A stretch of 16,027 nt of DNA from an uncultured Coriobacteriaceae bacterium (GCA_900550385.1 URRZ01000045.1:1-16027); one strand, 5' to 3'. Counted from the first letter of the stretch, positions 1 to 6,703 are shown. The notes: generated by a model not told the origin, from the letters alone. A program made the numbers and translations.

Positions 1-1
1 G

Positions 2-43
2 AGGAAGAAGGGCGTGAAGGGAGCGAAGAGCGTTGCTGCCTAG
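2..43 (+). CDS. Possible C-terminal end of a gene running in from the left
   Basis: One plus-strand frame is open from the window edge to a TAG at 41-43 and reads RKKGVKGAKSVAA. The codons mostly end in G or C, as in the other genes here, and the peptide is basic and low-complexity. If real, it is the last 13 residues of a protein that converges on pstA. So little is visible that no function can be given, and it could be chance. Confidence 0.25.
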   Translation, partial: RKKGVKGAKSVAA

Positions 44-81
44 GCTAGCCCCTTGTCACACAAACTACCGAAGCCTCCTTT

Positions 82-996
82 TTATTCGGGGGAGACGCGT
101 TTGGAGGCCATGCGGCCGAAGAAGCGCGCCAGCAGGTTGAACAGCAGGATGCACACCATCAGGACGGCGGCGGTGCCGTTGGAGACCATCTCCAGGTCGG
201 GCACGACGCCCTCGGAGTTGATCTTCCAGATGTGCACGGCCAGCGTCTCGGCGGGGCGGAAGATGTTCCACGGGCACGACGGGCTGGACAGGTCGAAGTT
301 CGTGAAGTCAAGCGACGGCGCGGACTGGCCGGCGGTGTAGATCAAAGCCGCCGCCTCGCCGAACACGCGGCCGGCCGACAGGATGATGCCGGTGATGATG
401 GCGGGCAGCGCCGCGGGCATCAGCACGTGGATGGTGGTCTCCCAGCGGCTCGCGCCCAGCGCCAGGCCGCCTTCGCGCTGGTCGTCGGGGATGGCCTCGA
501 GCGCCTGCTGGATGACGCGCACCAGGATGGGCAGGTTGAACATCGTCAGCGCCAGCGCGCCGGAGATGATGGAGAAGCCCCACCCCATCTGCAGCACGAA
601 GAACAGGAAACCGAACAGGCCGACCACGATGGAGGGCAGCGAGGACAGCGCCTCGATGACCGTCTTCACCGCGTTGGTGACCTTGTTGACGGGCGCGTAT
701 TCCGACAGGTAGATGGCCGCGCCCAGCGAGATGGGCACCGAGATCACCAGCGTCAGCACCAGCAGGTAGAACGAGTTGAACAGCTCCGGCCCGATGCCGC
801 CGCCCGCTTTGAACTGCTCGGGGTCGCCCGTGAGGAAGCCGATGTCGGTCAGCTTCCCGAAGCCGTTGATCAGGATGTAGGCGATGATGGCGACCAGCAC
901 CAGGCAGATGAACGCCACGATGACGGTGAGGACGCAGGTCGCCGCGTTGTTCTGCGACGCGATGCGCTTGGCGTACGCCTTCTCGTCCCTAGCCAT
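82..996 (-). CDS. pstA: Phosphate ABC transporter permease PstA
   Basis: One of the two membrane subunits of the high-affinity phosphate importer PstSCAB; with PstC it forms the phosphate channel in the cytoplasmic membrane. The 304-residue protein has a first membrane segment at about residues 20-43 (VLTVIVAFICLVLVAIIAYI), a periplasmic loop, and a block of membrane helices from about 72 to 290. The cytoplasmic EAA loop that docks on the ATPase is at about 167-187 (AIPDDQREGGLALGASRW), and the PstA-typical RVFGEAA motif follows. The ATG overlaps the last 8 bases of pstC, so the two are translationally coupled; a GAAGAAG Shine-Dalgarno lies inside the pstC end. It is the last gene of the pstSCA unit. 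I could not identify a convincing intrinsic terminator after the TAA. Confidence 0.95.
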   Translation of the reverse strand: MARDEKAYAKRIASQNNAATCVLTVIVAFICLVLVAIIAYILINGFGKLTDIGFLTGDPEQFKAGGGIGPELFNSFYLLVLTLVISVPISLGAAIYLSEYAPVNKVTNAVKTVIEALSSLPSIVVGLFGFLFFVLQMGWGFSIISGALALTMFNLPILVRVIQQALEAIPDDQREGGLALGASRWETTIHVLMPAALPAIITGIILSAGRVFGEAAALIYTAGQSAPSLDFTNFDLSSPSCPWNIFRPAETLAVHIWKINSEGVVPDLEMVSNGTAAVLMVCILLFNLLARFFGRMASKRVSPE

Positions 997-1930
997 TCTT
1001 CTTCAGCCCTCCCTTGTGCTCGATGAAGTGGATGATGGCGATGAACACCAGCGACATGATCAGCAGGAGCAGCGCCAGCGACCACAGCACGTTGCTGTAA
1101 ACGGTGCCGGTCATCTCGTTGCCGATGCCCATGGTCAGAACCGAGGTGAGCGTCGCGGCGGGGGTGAACAGGCCGTCGGGCATCTGCGCGGCGTTGCCCA
1201 CGACCATCTGGACGGCCAGCGCCTCGCCGAACGCGCGGGTCATGCCCAGCACGACCGCCGTGCACAGCGACGGCATCGCCGCGCGCAGGACCACATGCCA
1301 CACGGTCTGCCAGCGCGACGCGCCCACGCCATAGGCGCCCTCACGGTACGCGCGCGGCACCGAGGTGAGCGCGTCGATGGAAAGCGAGGTGATGGTGGGA
1401 AGGATCATCAGCGCCAACACGATCGACGACGACAGGATGCCGTAGCCGGTGGTGCCGGTGAGGTCGCGCATCACGCCGACGATGATGGTCAAGCCCAGCA
1501 GGCCGTACACGACCGACGGGATGCCCACCAGAAGCTCGACGACCGGCTGGAACACCGAACGGCCGAACTTCGGCGCGACTTCCACCACGAAGATGGCCGA
1601 GCCGATGGCGAACGGGATGGCGATCGCCGTGGACAGCAGCGTCACCGAGAACGAGCCCACGATCATGGGCAGCGCGCCCACGGTGGGCATGCCGTTGGCG
1701 TCATCGACGTGCGGGTTCCATTCGGTTCCGGTGAGGAACGCGATGGGGCTGATGCCGTTCACGATAAACGTCGCCAAGCCATGCTGCGCGACCATGAATA
1801 TCAAGGTGATGACCAGCAGCACCACGATGGCGATGCAGGCCGCCGACACGGTTTTGCCGGCAAGGTCGACGCGCCCCTTCTTGCTGAGCTTGCGGCGGGC
1901 GCCCTTGGCGGTTGCCTCTGCGGTTGACAC
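989..1930 (-). CDS. pstC: Phosphate ABC transporter permease PstC
   Basis: Second membrane subunit of the PstSCAB phosphate importer, partner of PstA. I place the start at the GTG at 1928-1930, giving 313 residues. A strong AGAGGAAGG ribosome site (1938-1946) lies 7 bases before it. An in-frame ATG ten codons upstream at 1958-1960 has no such site and abuts a hairpin. A basic N-terminus (ARRKLSKKGR) precedes the first membrane helix (about 26-47). Next come the extracytoplasmic segment with TGTEWNP, further helices, the EAA loop (about 187-210, YREGAYGVGASRW) and the motif TRAFGEALAVQMVVGN (about 231-246), all typical of PstC. It overlaps pstA by 8 bases and follows pstS after 75 bases. Confidence 0.95.
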   Translation of the reverse strand: MSTAEATAKGARRKLSKKGRVDLAGKTVSAACIAIVVLLVITLIFMVAQHGLATFIVNGISPIAFLTGTEWNPHVDDANGMPTVGALPMIVGSFSVTLLSTAIAIPFAIGSAIFVVEVAPKFGRSVFQPVVELLVGIPSVVYGLLGLTIIVGVMRDLTGTTGYGILSSSIVLALMILPTITSLSIDALTSVPRAYREGAYGVGASRWQTVWHVVLRAAMPSLCTAVVLGMTRAFGEALAVQMVVGNAAQMPDGLFTPAATLTSVLTMGIGNEMTGTVYSNVLWSLALLLLIMSLVFIAIIHFIEHKGGLKKNG

Positions 1931-1963
1931 TGATGAACCTTCCTCTTGCTTCCAATGCATGGG

Positions 1964-1991
1964 CAGGCCCCCGGGTTGCCCCAGGGGCCTG
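1964..1991 (-). promoter_or_regulatory. Intercistronic hairpin between pstS and pstC
   Basis: CAGGCCCC (1964-1971) pairs perfectly with GGGGCCTG (1984-1991). Inside, GGG (1973-1975) pairs with CCC (1980-1982) around a four-base loop. In the pst transcript the hairpin starts about 14 bases after the pstS stop. No run of U follows, so it is more likely a partial terminator or an mRNA-stabilising stem-loop than a full terminator. Receptor genes are often expressed above their permease genes by such elements; that role here is inference. Confidence 0.7.
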
Positions 1992-2005
1992 AAGGGAAAG
2001 AGAAC

Positions 2006-2956
2006 TTACAGCTGGGTGACGTTGCCCTCGGCGTCCTTCTCCACCTTCATGCCGGAGACGGGGATGTAGCCGTTCTCCTCGACCAGCGAGCCCTGGACCT
2101 CGTCGCTCATCATGTAGTCGATGAAGGCCTGGGTGGCGGCATCGGGCTCGAGCGCGGTGTACATGTGCTCGTAAGCCCAGATGGTCCAGGAGTTGTCCTC
2201 GACATTGGCGGTCTCGGGCGCCACGCCGTCCACCGACAGGGCCTTGGTGGAGTCGTCGAAGTAGGAGAACGCCAGGTAGGAGATGGCGCCGGGGGTCTCG
2301 GAGACCATCTTGGCGACGGTACCCGAGGAATCCTGCTCCTGGAAGGTGGCGGATTCCTGGTCGCCCAGGACGGCGGCCTCGAAGACCGCGCGGGTGCCGG
2401 AGCCGGCCTGGCGGTTGATGACCACGATCTCCTGGTCGGAGCCGCCCACCTGGTTCCAGTTGGTGATCTCGCCGGTGAAGATCTTGGCGAGGTCGGCGAT
2501 GGCGATGTCGTCGACGGAGACCTCGGGATTCACGATCGGGCCCATGCCCACGACGCACACGCGGTTGTCCTTGATCTTCTCGGCGTCGGCGGGATCGTCG
2601 ACCTTCTCCTCGGCGAACACGTCGGAGTTGCCGATCTGGACGGCGCCCTGGACGATCTGCGTGATGCCCTGGCCGGAGCCGCCGCCCTGGATGGTGATCT
2701 GAACGCCGGAGTTCTCCTCCATGAACTGCTCGGCAGCGGCCTCGACCAGCGGCTGCAGGGCGGTGGAGCCGACGGCGGTGATGGAGCCGGACAGCTCGGC
2801 GGCGGCCTCCTCGCCGCCCTCCTTGGACTCACCCTCGGTGGCGGAGCCGCCGTTGCCGGAGCAGCCGACCAGGCCCATGCCCGCGGCCAGGGCGGCGGTA
2901 CCGCCGGCGACGGTCAGGAAGCGGCGACGGCTCATGGCGTTCTCTACGATCTTCAT
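2006..2956 (-). CDS. pstS: Phosphate-binding lipoprotein PstS, Tat-exported
   Basis: Extracytoplasmic receptor that captures inorganic phosphate and delivers it to PstC-PstA. The 316-residue protein starts with a twin-arginine signal (SRRRFLTV, about residues 9-16), a hydrophobic stretch, and the lipobox LVGC with Cys32 as the lipidated residue. Export folded through Tat and membrane anchoring are therefore expected. A Ser/Gly/Glu-rich linker (33-55) leads into the type II periplasmic-binding fold. Phosphate-site motifs are VGSTALQP (about 62-69), GGGSGQGI (about 91-98) and QAGSGTRAVFE (about 188-198). The ATG at 2956 is chosen for its AGGAAAGGA ribosome site; a second ATG seven codons later has only a weak one and would still keep the signal. 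It heads the pstS-pstC-pstA unit and is preceded by a control region of its own. Confidence 0.95.
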   Translation of the reverse strand: MKIVENAMSRRRFLTVAGGTAALAAGMGLVGCSGNGGSATEGESKEGGEEAAAELSGSITAVGSTALQPLVEAAAEQFMEENSGVQITIQGGGSGQGITQIVQGAVQIGNSDVFAEEKVDDPADAEKIKDNRVCVVGMGPIVNPEVSVDDIAIADLAKIFTGEITNWNQVGGSDQEIVVINRQAGSGTRAVFEAAVLGDQESATFQEQDSSGTVAKMVSETPGAISYLAFSYFDDSTKALSVDGVAPETANVEDNSWTIWAYEHMYTALEPDAATQAFIDYMMSDEVQGSLVEENGYIPVSGMKVEKDAEGNVTQL

Positions 2957-3022
2957 GATCAGTGTTTCCTTTCCTCAGGACGTTTCGTTTCTTCGCCTGC
3001 GATGCATTCGCATCCGCGCGAT

Positions 3023-3037
3023 TGCCTATGGTAGGCA
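3023..3037 (-). promoter_or_regulatory. pstS: pstS -10 region overlapping a perfect inverted repeat
   Basis: TGCCTA-TGG-TAGGCA is a perfect 6-3-6 inverted repeat. On the minus strand it contains TACCAT (3028-3033), a plausible -10 hexamer about 70 bases before the pstS ATG. The -35 position expected 17 bases further upstream falls at the end of the Pho-box-like repeats, as in activator-dependent promoters. A regulator bound to the inverted repeat would block RNA polymerase. The promoter call is tentative. Confidence 0.4.
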
Positions 3038-3053
3038 GGCGGCATCAGAGGTT

Positions 3054-3082
3054 CTTAAGGGGCGTGCAAAATCTCTGTTAAG
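3054..3082 (-). promoter_or_regulatory. pstS: Pho-box-like repeats upstream of pstS
   Basis: Read on the minus strand, three 7-base units lie at 11-base steps: CTTAACA (3082-3076), TTTTGCA (3071-3065) and CCTTAAG (3060-3054). The 7+4 spacing and TTAACA-like sequence resemble binding sites of PhoB/PhoP response regulators, and the array ends where the -35 hexamer would lie. A regulator gene is not in the window, so the assignment rests on position, spacing and gene context. Confidence 0.45.
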
Positions 3083-3177
3083 CCGTTTTGGGGGGTTCCG
3101 GCGCATGCGGCAGGGACGCCTGCGCGGGAGGTGCGCATTCGGGTCGCCCAGGACACGCAAGTCGATCCGGGTGCCCG

Positions 3178-3840
3178 CTAGTTCAGCGGCGCGCCTTTGT
3201 ACAGGCCGGTGATGGAGTACTCCACCCACTCGGCGATGTTCTGGGCGTGATCGCCCACGCGCTCCAGATACTTGGCCACCATCAACGCCTCCACCAGGTC
3301 CGTGGCGGGATCGGCATCGCTCCTGATGGCGTCCACCACGTCCTGCTTCACGCGCCCGAACAGCTCGTTGACCCCCTGGTCCTGGCCGATGACGGCATGC
3401 GCGCGCTCCCCATCGCGATGGACGTAGGCGCCCACCGCCTCGTGCACCATGGCGCTGGCACGTCCCGCCATGGTGGAGAGGTGCGCGTTGAGCTCGGGGT
3501 CGAACTCGCCATCGAGCGTCAGCACCACGTCGGCGATGTCGGCAGCTTGGTCGCCGATGCGCTCCAGGTCGCCCACCATCTTCAGCGCGGCGCCCACGCG
3601 GCGCAGGTCGCCCGCGACCACGGGCTGCTGCATCAGCAGGAGCCTCAAGCACAGGCCCTCCACCTCGCGCTCCATGTGGTCGAGCTCGTCGTCGCCGGCG
3701 ATGATCTCGCGCGCCTTGTCCACGTCACGCGTGGAGAGCACTTCCACTGCCGCCATCAGCGCGTTCTCCGTGGCGGTCGCCATGCCCTTGAGCTGCTCGT
3801 TCAGCTCCTCGAGCTGCGAATCGAATCTGACGCGGGGCAT
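3178..3840 (-). CDS. phoU: Phosphate signalling regulator PhoU
   Basis: Cytoplasmic protein that couples PstB activity to the PhoR-type sensor kinase and restrains phosphate uptake when phosphate is plentiful. The 220 residues form the usual two three-helix bundles. The family metal-site motifs occur once in each half: GDLERIGDQAADIADVV (about 90-106) and KYLERVGDHAQNIAEW (about 190-205). The N-terminus RFDSQLEELNEQL matches the family start. I chose the ATG at 3840. A TTG four codons upstream is in frame, but its nearest Shine-Dalgarno is too close to work. The start lies 4 bases after the pstB stop, so the two genes form one unit. pstS begins 221 bases downstream on the same strand. Confidence 0.93.
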   Translation of the reverse strand: MPRVRFDSQLEELNEQLKGMATATENALMAAVEVLSTRDVDKAREIIAGDDELDHMEREVEGLCLRLLLMQQPVVAGDLRRVGAALKMVGDLERIGDQAADIADVVLTLDGEFDPELNAHLSTMAGRASAMVHEAVGAYVHRDGERAHAVIGQDQGVNELFGRVKQDVVDAIRSDADPATDLVEALMVAKYLERVGDHAQNIAEWVEYSITGLYKGAPLN

Positions 3841-3844
3841 CGAA

Positions 3845-4690
3845 TCACCCAAACCTTCCCGTGATGTAGTCTTCCGTGCGCTTGTCGGAGGGATTGCTGA
3901 ACAGCTTCTCGGTGTCGTCGAACTCCACCAGGTCGCCCAGCAGGAAGTAGGCGCATTTGTCGGACACGCGGGCGGCCTGCTGCATGTTGTGCGTGACCAT
4001 GACCACCGTGTAGTCCTTCTTCAGCTCCACCGCCAGCTCCTCGATGCGGCTGGTGGACAGCGGGTCGAGGGCGCTGGTGGCCTCGTCCATCAGCAACACG
4101 TCGGGCTCGACAGCCAAGGCGCGGGCGATGCACAGGCGCTGCTGCTGGCCGCCGGAAAGCGCGAGCGCGCTGTCCTTCAGGCGGTCTTTCACCTCGTCGA
4201 AGATGGCCGCCTTGCGCAGCGCCGTCTCCACGATCTCGTCGAGCTCGGCCTTGCCCTTCGTGCCGTGGGTGCGCGGACCGAACGCCACGTTGTCGTAGAC
4301 GCTCATCGGGAACGGGTTGGCTTTCTGGAACACCATGCCGATGCGCTTGCGCAGCAGGTTGACGTCCATCTCCTTGCCGTAGATCTCCTCGCCGTCGAGC
4401 GTGACGGAACCTTCGATGCGGCAGCCGTTCACCATGTCGTTCATGCGGTTGAGCGTGCGCAGCAGCGTCGACTTGCCGCAGCCCGACGGGCCGATGAACG
4501 CGGTGATGCGGTTCTGGGGGATGTCCATGTCGATGCCGTGCAGCGCGTGGAAGTCGCCGTAGTACAGGTCGAGATCCCTCACGGCCATCTTGATGGAAGG
4601 CGCCGAGGAGCCGTCGACGCCATCGGCGCCGCCCGGACCGGCATGCGCCACGTCCCCACGATGCCTTGGAGGCTGGCTTCTACCATTCAT
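3845..4690 (-). CDS. pstB: Phosphate ABC transporter ATP-binding subunit PstB
   Basis: ATPase that powers phosphate import through PstC-PstA. With the start at ATG 4690 (AAAGGA just upstream) it is 281 residues. All nucleotide-binding motifs are intact: Walker A GPSGCGKST (67-75), Q-loop Gln122 in MVFQKANPFPMSVYDNVAFG, signature LSGGQ (178-182), Walker B LLMDEA (199-204) and H-loop His234 in VTHN. The family hallmark YYGDFHAL precedes Walker A. About 33 residues ahead of the conserved core (IKMAVRDLDLYYG) are Gly/Pro-rich and longer than in E. coli PstB, so a later start cannot be excluded. The open frame extends upstream to 4804, but that part lacks a ribosome site. It is first in the pstB-phoU unit, upstream of pstS rather than after pstA. 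Confidence 0.95.
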   Translation of the reverse strand: MNGRSQPPRHRGDVAHAGPGGADGVDGSSAPSIKMAVRDLDLYYGDFHALHGIDMDIPQNRITAFIGPSGCGKSTLLRTLNRMNDMVNGCRIEGSVTLDGEEIYGKEMDVNLLRKRIGMVFQKANPFPMSVYDNVAFGPRTHGTKGKAELDEIVETALRKAAIFDEVKDRLKDSALALSGGQQQRLCIARALAVEPDVLLMDEATSALDPLSTSRIEELAVELKKDYTVVMVTHNMQQAARVSDKCAYFLLGDLVEFDDTEKLFSNPSDKRTEDYITGRFG

Positions 4691-4751
4691 TCGTCCTTTC
4701 GCTTCGTTCTTCGGCGCGGGCGCGCGATGGAGGCGATCGCGGCTGCAGCGT

Positions 4752-4790
4752 GCTTCGGCCTTCAGGAGGGGGGGGTTCGCATGCCGAAGC
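4752..4790 (-). promoter_or_regulatory. Hairpin in the pstB leader
   Basis: GCTTCGGC (4752-4759) and GCCGAAGC (4783-4790) are perfect 8-bp complements around a 23-base loop. On the transcript the loop carries eight C followed by UCCU, which could pair with purine-rich ribosome sites. The stem lies 62 bases before the pstB start. A function in translation control is a guess. Confidence 0.4.
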
Positions 4791-4850
4791 CGCGCAGAGC
4801 GCACGACAGCCCCATCGGCGCTTTCGCCGGTAGAGAACTCTATGGGGTTC

Positions 4851-4891
4851 GAATTAAGGGGAAGTCAGGCGGAGGTCAAATCTTTGCAAAA
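4851..4891 (-). promoter_or_regulatory. pstB: pstB promoter region with Pho-box-like repeats
   Basis: On the minus strand, four 7-base units lie at 11-base steps: TTTTGCA (4891-4885), TTTGACC (4880-4874), CCTGACT (4869-4863) and CTTAATT (4858-4852). TTTTGCA and CCCCTTAA (4861-4854) also occur before pstS, with the distance between them changed by 21 bases, about two helical turns. TTGACC (4879-4874) could serve as a -35, with a poor -10 TAATTC (4856-4851) after 17 bases. The promoter itself is uncertain; the repeat architecture is clearer. Confidence 0.4.
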
Positions 4892-4916
4892 CCGTGCACA
4901 GCGGCACCGATTTGAC
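4875..4916. repeat. 8-bp inverted repeat around the pstB upstream region
   Basis: GTCAAATC (4875-4882) and GATTTGAC (4909-4916) are exact reverse complements, with centres 34 bases apart. The left arm overlaps the tentative -35 of pstB. The arms flank the TGCAAAACCGTGCACA segment. They could be half-sites for a regulator. Confidence 0.45.
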
Positions 4917-5105
4917 AGGCGGACGCGAAAAAAGCCCGGCATGCACGACCCGGAAGGCGTTCGGTCGGAGCTTTCGGAACGGATGCAGCGTTTTGCCTGA
5001 TCGGGAGATCGCAATGAGCACGCATGACAAGGTTGCTGGGTGCAACACCGTGCATTTCGGAAGATTCTCGCTTTAGGATGGCGAAAACCTCCCGTTATGC
5101 ACGGT
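4885..5105. repeat. Three dispersed copies of ACCGTGCA
   Basis: ACCGTGCA occurs at 4891-4898 and 5047-5054 on the plus strand and at 5098-5105 on the minus strand. The first two are part of a longer direct repeat, TGCAAAACCGTGCA versus TGCAACACCGTGCA (4885-4898 and 5041-5054, 13 of 14 identical). The last two form a 9-bp inverted pair (5047-5055 and 5097-5105). Candidate regulator sites; identity unknown. Confidence 0.5.
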
Positions 5106-5150
5106 TCCGACTGCGCAGCAGACGCGAAACGACCCGCCGTGCCGCGAGGG

Positions 5151-5624
5151 CTACGCGCGGACGGAGCTGTAGATGGTACAGGTGCGGTTGCCCTGCTCGT
5201 CGGTGGCGTACGCCTCGAAGTCGGCGACGTCGCCGCGCGGGAAGTCGGGACCGTAGATGATGTCCCATGCCGCGTTCATCGTGTCGGGCGTCACGTCGAA
5301 GCGCGCGTACGTGCCGGCGGGGATGGTGAACTCGACCATGCCCTCGGGCACCGCGCCCTTGGCGGGGCAGCCGACGATGGCGTCGTACTCCCACACGCTG
5401 TAGTCGTAGTTGCAGTAGATGGCGTAGATGTCGAAGGGGTCGGCGGCGCGGCCCTCGATCTCGTTGATGCGGCCCTCGGGCGTGGCCGGCTGCCCCATCG
5501 GCGCGCCCAGCAGCCCGCGCCACAGGTTGGGGATCTTCAGGCTGCATTCGCCGGTGGTCGACTCGATGCGATCGCGCAGACCCACCACGCGCGTTTCGGG
5601 AAACTCGACGAGCTTGTACTCCAT
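5151..5624 (-). CDS. GyrI-like / AraC effector-binding domain protein
   Basis: The 157 residues make a stand-alone ligand-binding domain of the GyrI-like superfamily, without a DNA-binding part. Family features are the opening MEYKLVEFPETRVVGL, the central WEYDAIVGCPAKG (about 78-90), the strand FTIPAGTYARFDV (about 99-111), the MNAAWDIIYG helix (about 116-125) and the closing DFEAY (about 135-139). Relatives bind hydrophobic or cationic small molecules and serve as drug sensors, sequestering proteins or hydrolases; which applies here cannot be told. The ATG at 5624 has GCGAGG six bases upstream. It lies 155 bases downstream of the eamA-type gene and has its own -10-like sequence, so it is probably transcribed separately. 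Confidence 0.8.
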   Translation of the reverse strand: MEYKLVEFPETRVVGLRDRIESTTGECSLKIPNLWRGLLGAPMGQPATPEGRINEIEGRAADPFDIYAIYCNYDYSVWEYDAIVGCPAKGAVPEGMVEFTIPAGTYARFDVTPDTMNAAWDIIYGPDFPRGDVADFEAYATDEQGNRTCTIYSSVRA

Positions 5625-5647
5625 AACGGCCTCGCTTTCCTCGAGAT

Positions 5648-5663
5648 GCCGCAGCCATGCGGC
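5648..5663 (-). promoter_or_regulatory. Leader hairpin of the GyrI-like gene
   Basis: GCCGCA (5648-5653) pairs with TGCGGC (5658-5663) around the loop GCCA. It would form 24 bases before the start codon in the 5' leader and may influence translation or mRNA stability. Confidence 0.4.
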
Positions 5664-5674
5664 GCTGCACCCCT

Positions 5675-5680
5675 ATTGTA
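5675..5680 (-). promoter_or_regulatory. Probable -10 of the GyrI-like gene
   Basis: On the minus strand this reads TACAAT, five of six matches to TATAAT, about 50 bases before the ATG. No good -35 hexamer is visible at 16-18 bases, so the promoter may need an activator. Confidence 0.4.
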
Positions 5681-5779
5681 GCGCGCATCACACGACGAGG
5701 GACGCAGGACGGGCTGAAGCAAGGCAGAGAGGCGGTCGCTCGGAGAACGGTAAGCGGCAATCATCGGCCTCGCCTTGCG

Positions 5780-6703
5780 CTACGCCTTGGCGCTGCGGTT
5801 CTCCGACAGGAATAGGCCGACGATGGTGAGCGCCACGCCCAGGACGATGCGCCAGGTGAGCGGCTCGCCGAGCACCGCCACCGAGCAGGCGACCGTGACG
5901 ACGGGCACCAGGTAGATGTAGGCACTCGTGCTCACCACGCCGATGATGCGGGCGGCGGCGCTCCACGTGGCATAGCAGGCCGCCGACGCAATGAAGCCCA
6001 GAAACGCCAGGTTCGCCAGCATCACGGGGTCGAGCAGGCCGGCCAGCCCCGCGCCGTCGGCGCCTTGGCCGAAGCCCATGATGGGCAGAAACGGCAGCAT
6101 GAACGCCAAGCCCCACAGGAAGGTGCGCTTGGTGGTGGCGACGACCGGCAATCCCAGCCGCTCGATGCGGCGCACCAGCGTGGAGTAGATCGCCCACGCC
6201 ACCGCCGCGAGCAACGCCAGCAGGCAGCCCTCCAACCCCAGCCCGCCCGCCTCGGCGCCCTCGAAGCTGATGAGCGCGATGCCGCCGATGGCCAGCGCGA
6301 ATCCGGCGAAGAAGCGGCCGCCGACCCGCTCCTCCCGCGTGACGAACGACGCGATGAGCGCGATGAACAGCGGCGACACCGCCACGATGACGCCCACGTT
6401 GGAAGCGCTGGTCATGGTGAGCGCGATGTTCTCCATGAAGAAGTACAGCGTGACGCCGGTGGCGCCCGCGGCGGCGAACAGCGCCTCGGTGCGCCACCCC
6501 ATGAAGCGCGTCACCTTATGATGAAGGACGCACAGCGCGCAGAACCCCAGCGCGAAGCGCAGGAACAGGATCTCGATGGGCGAAGCGACGGTGAGCAGCA
6601 CCTTCGTCGAGACGAACGTGACGCCCCACACCAGCACCGTGATGCCGGCAAGAAGATGCCCGCGCGCCTTGCCCGCGCCTGCCGCTCCCGCCGCCTCCGC
6701 CAT
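5780..6703 (-). CDS. EamA/DMT-family transporter
   Basis: A 307-residue integral membrane protein of the drug/metabolite transporter superfamily, predicted to have ten helices in two EamA repeats. The first repeat starts at about residue 17 (LLAGITVLVWGVTFVSTKVL, with the usual WG near the end of helix 1) and runs to about 147. The second starts at about 158 (CLLALLAAVAWAIYSTLVRR). The conserved E-x-L/P near the last helices (LGEPLTW) is present. Substrates of such exporters range from amino acids and nucleotides to drugs; nothing here narrows it. The ATG lies 18 bases after the nrdD stop, with GGGACGG as ribosome site, so it is probably cotranscribed with nrdD. Any functional link to dNTP synthesis is unproven. 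Confidence 0.88.
   Translation of the reverse strand: MAEAAGAAGAGKARGHLLAGITVLVWGVTFVSTKVLLTVASPIEILFLRFALGFCALCVLHHKVTRFMGWRTEALFAAAGATGVTLYFFMENIALTMTSASNVGVIVAVSPLFIALIASFVTREERVGGRFFAGFALAIGGIALISFEGAEAGGLGLEGCLLALLAAVAWAIYSTLVRRIERLGLPVVATTKRTFLWGLAFMLPFLPIMGFGQGADGAGLAGLLDPVMLANLAFLGFIASAACYATWSAAARIIGVVSTSAYIYLVPVVTVACSVAVLGEPLTWRIVLGVALTIVGLFLSENRSAKA

Larger units (their letters stand above)
4691..5150. other. Non-coding region upstream of pstB
   Basis: These 460 bases lie between pstB and the stop codon of the upstream GyrI-like gene, both on the minus strand. I see no convincing gene; the short frames here lack ribosome sites and family resemblance. From right to left it holds two copies of the ACCGTGCA motif (5047-5054, and 5098-5105 reversed), an AT-richer stretch with A6 near 4928-4933, a third ACCGTGCA copy with Pho-box-like repeats and a tentative promoter (4851-4916), and a leader hairpin (4752-4790). 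Confidence 0.7.

Noticed and set aside
49..100. Terminator after pstA
   Set aside because: CCGAA...TTCGG around 69-90 gives only a 5-bp stem with a 12-base loop, and no U-run follows on the minus strand.
884..1927. Long plus-strand frame opposite pstC
   Set aside because: Composition (Arg, His, Asp, Gly, Gln runs) is that of an antisense shadow; no ribosome site or recognisable domain.
4691..4804. Upstream extension of the pstB frame
   Set aside because: The 38 extra residues are Arg/Ala-rich, lack a ribosome site at the first codon and cross the leader hairpin. ATG 4690 has AAAGGA.
4928..4960. Intrinsic terminator for the GyrI-like gene at T6 on the minus strand
   Set aside because: The T-run is present after GCCGGGC, but no matching stem longer than 4 bp precedes it, and it lies about 210 bases from the stop codon.
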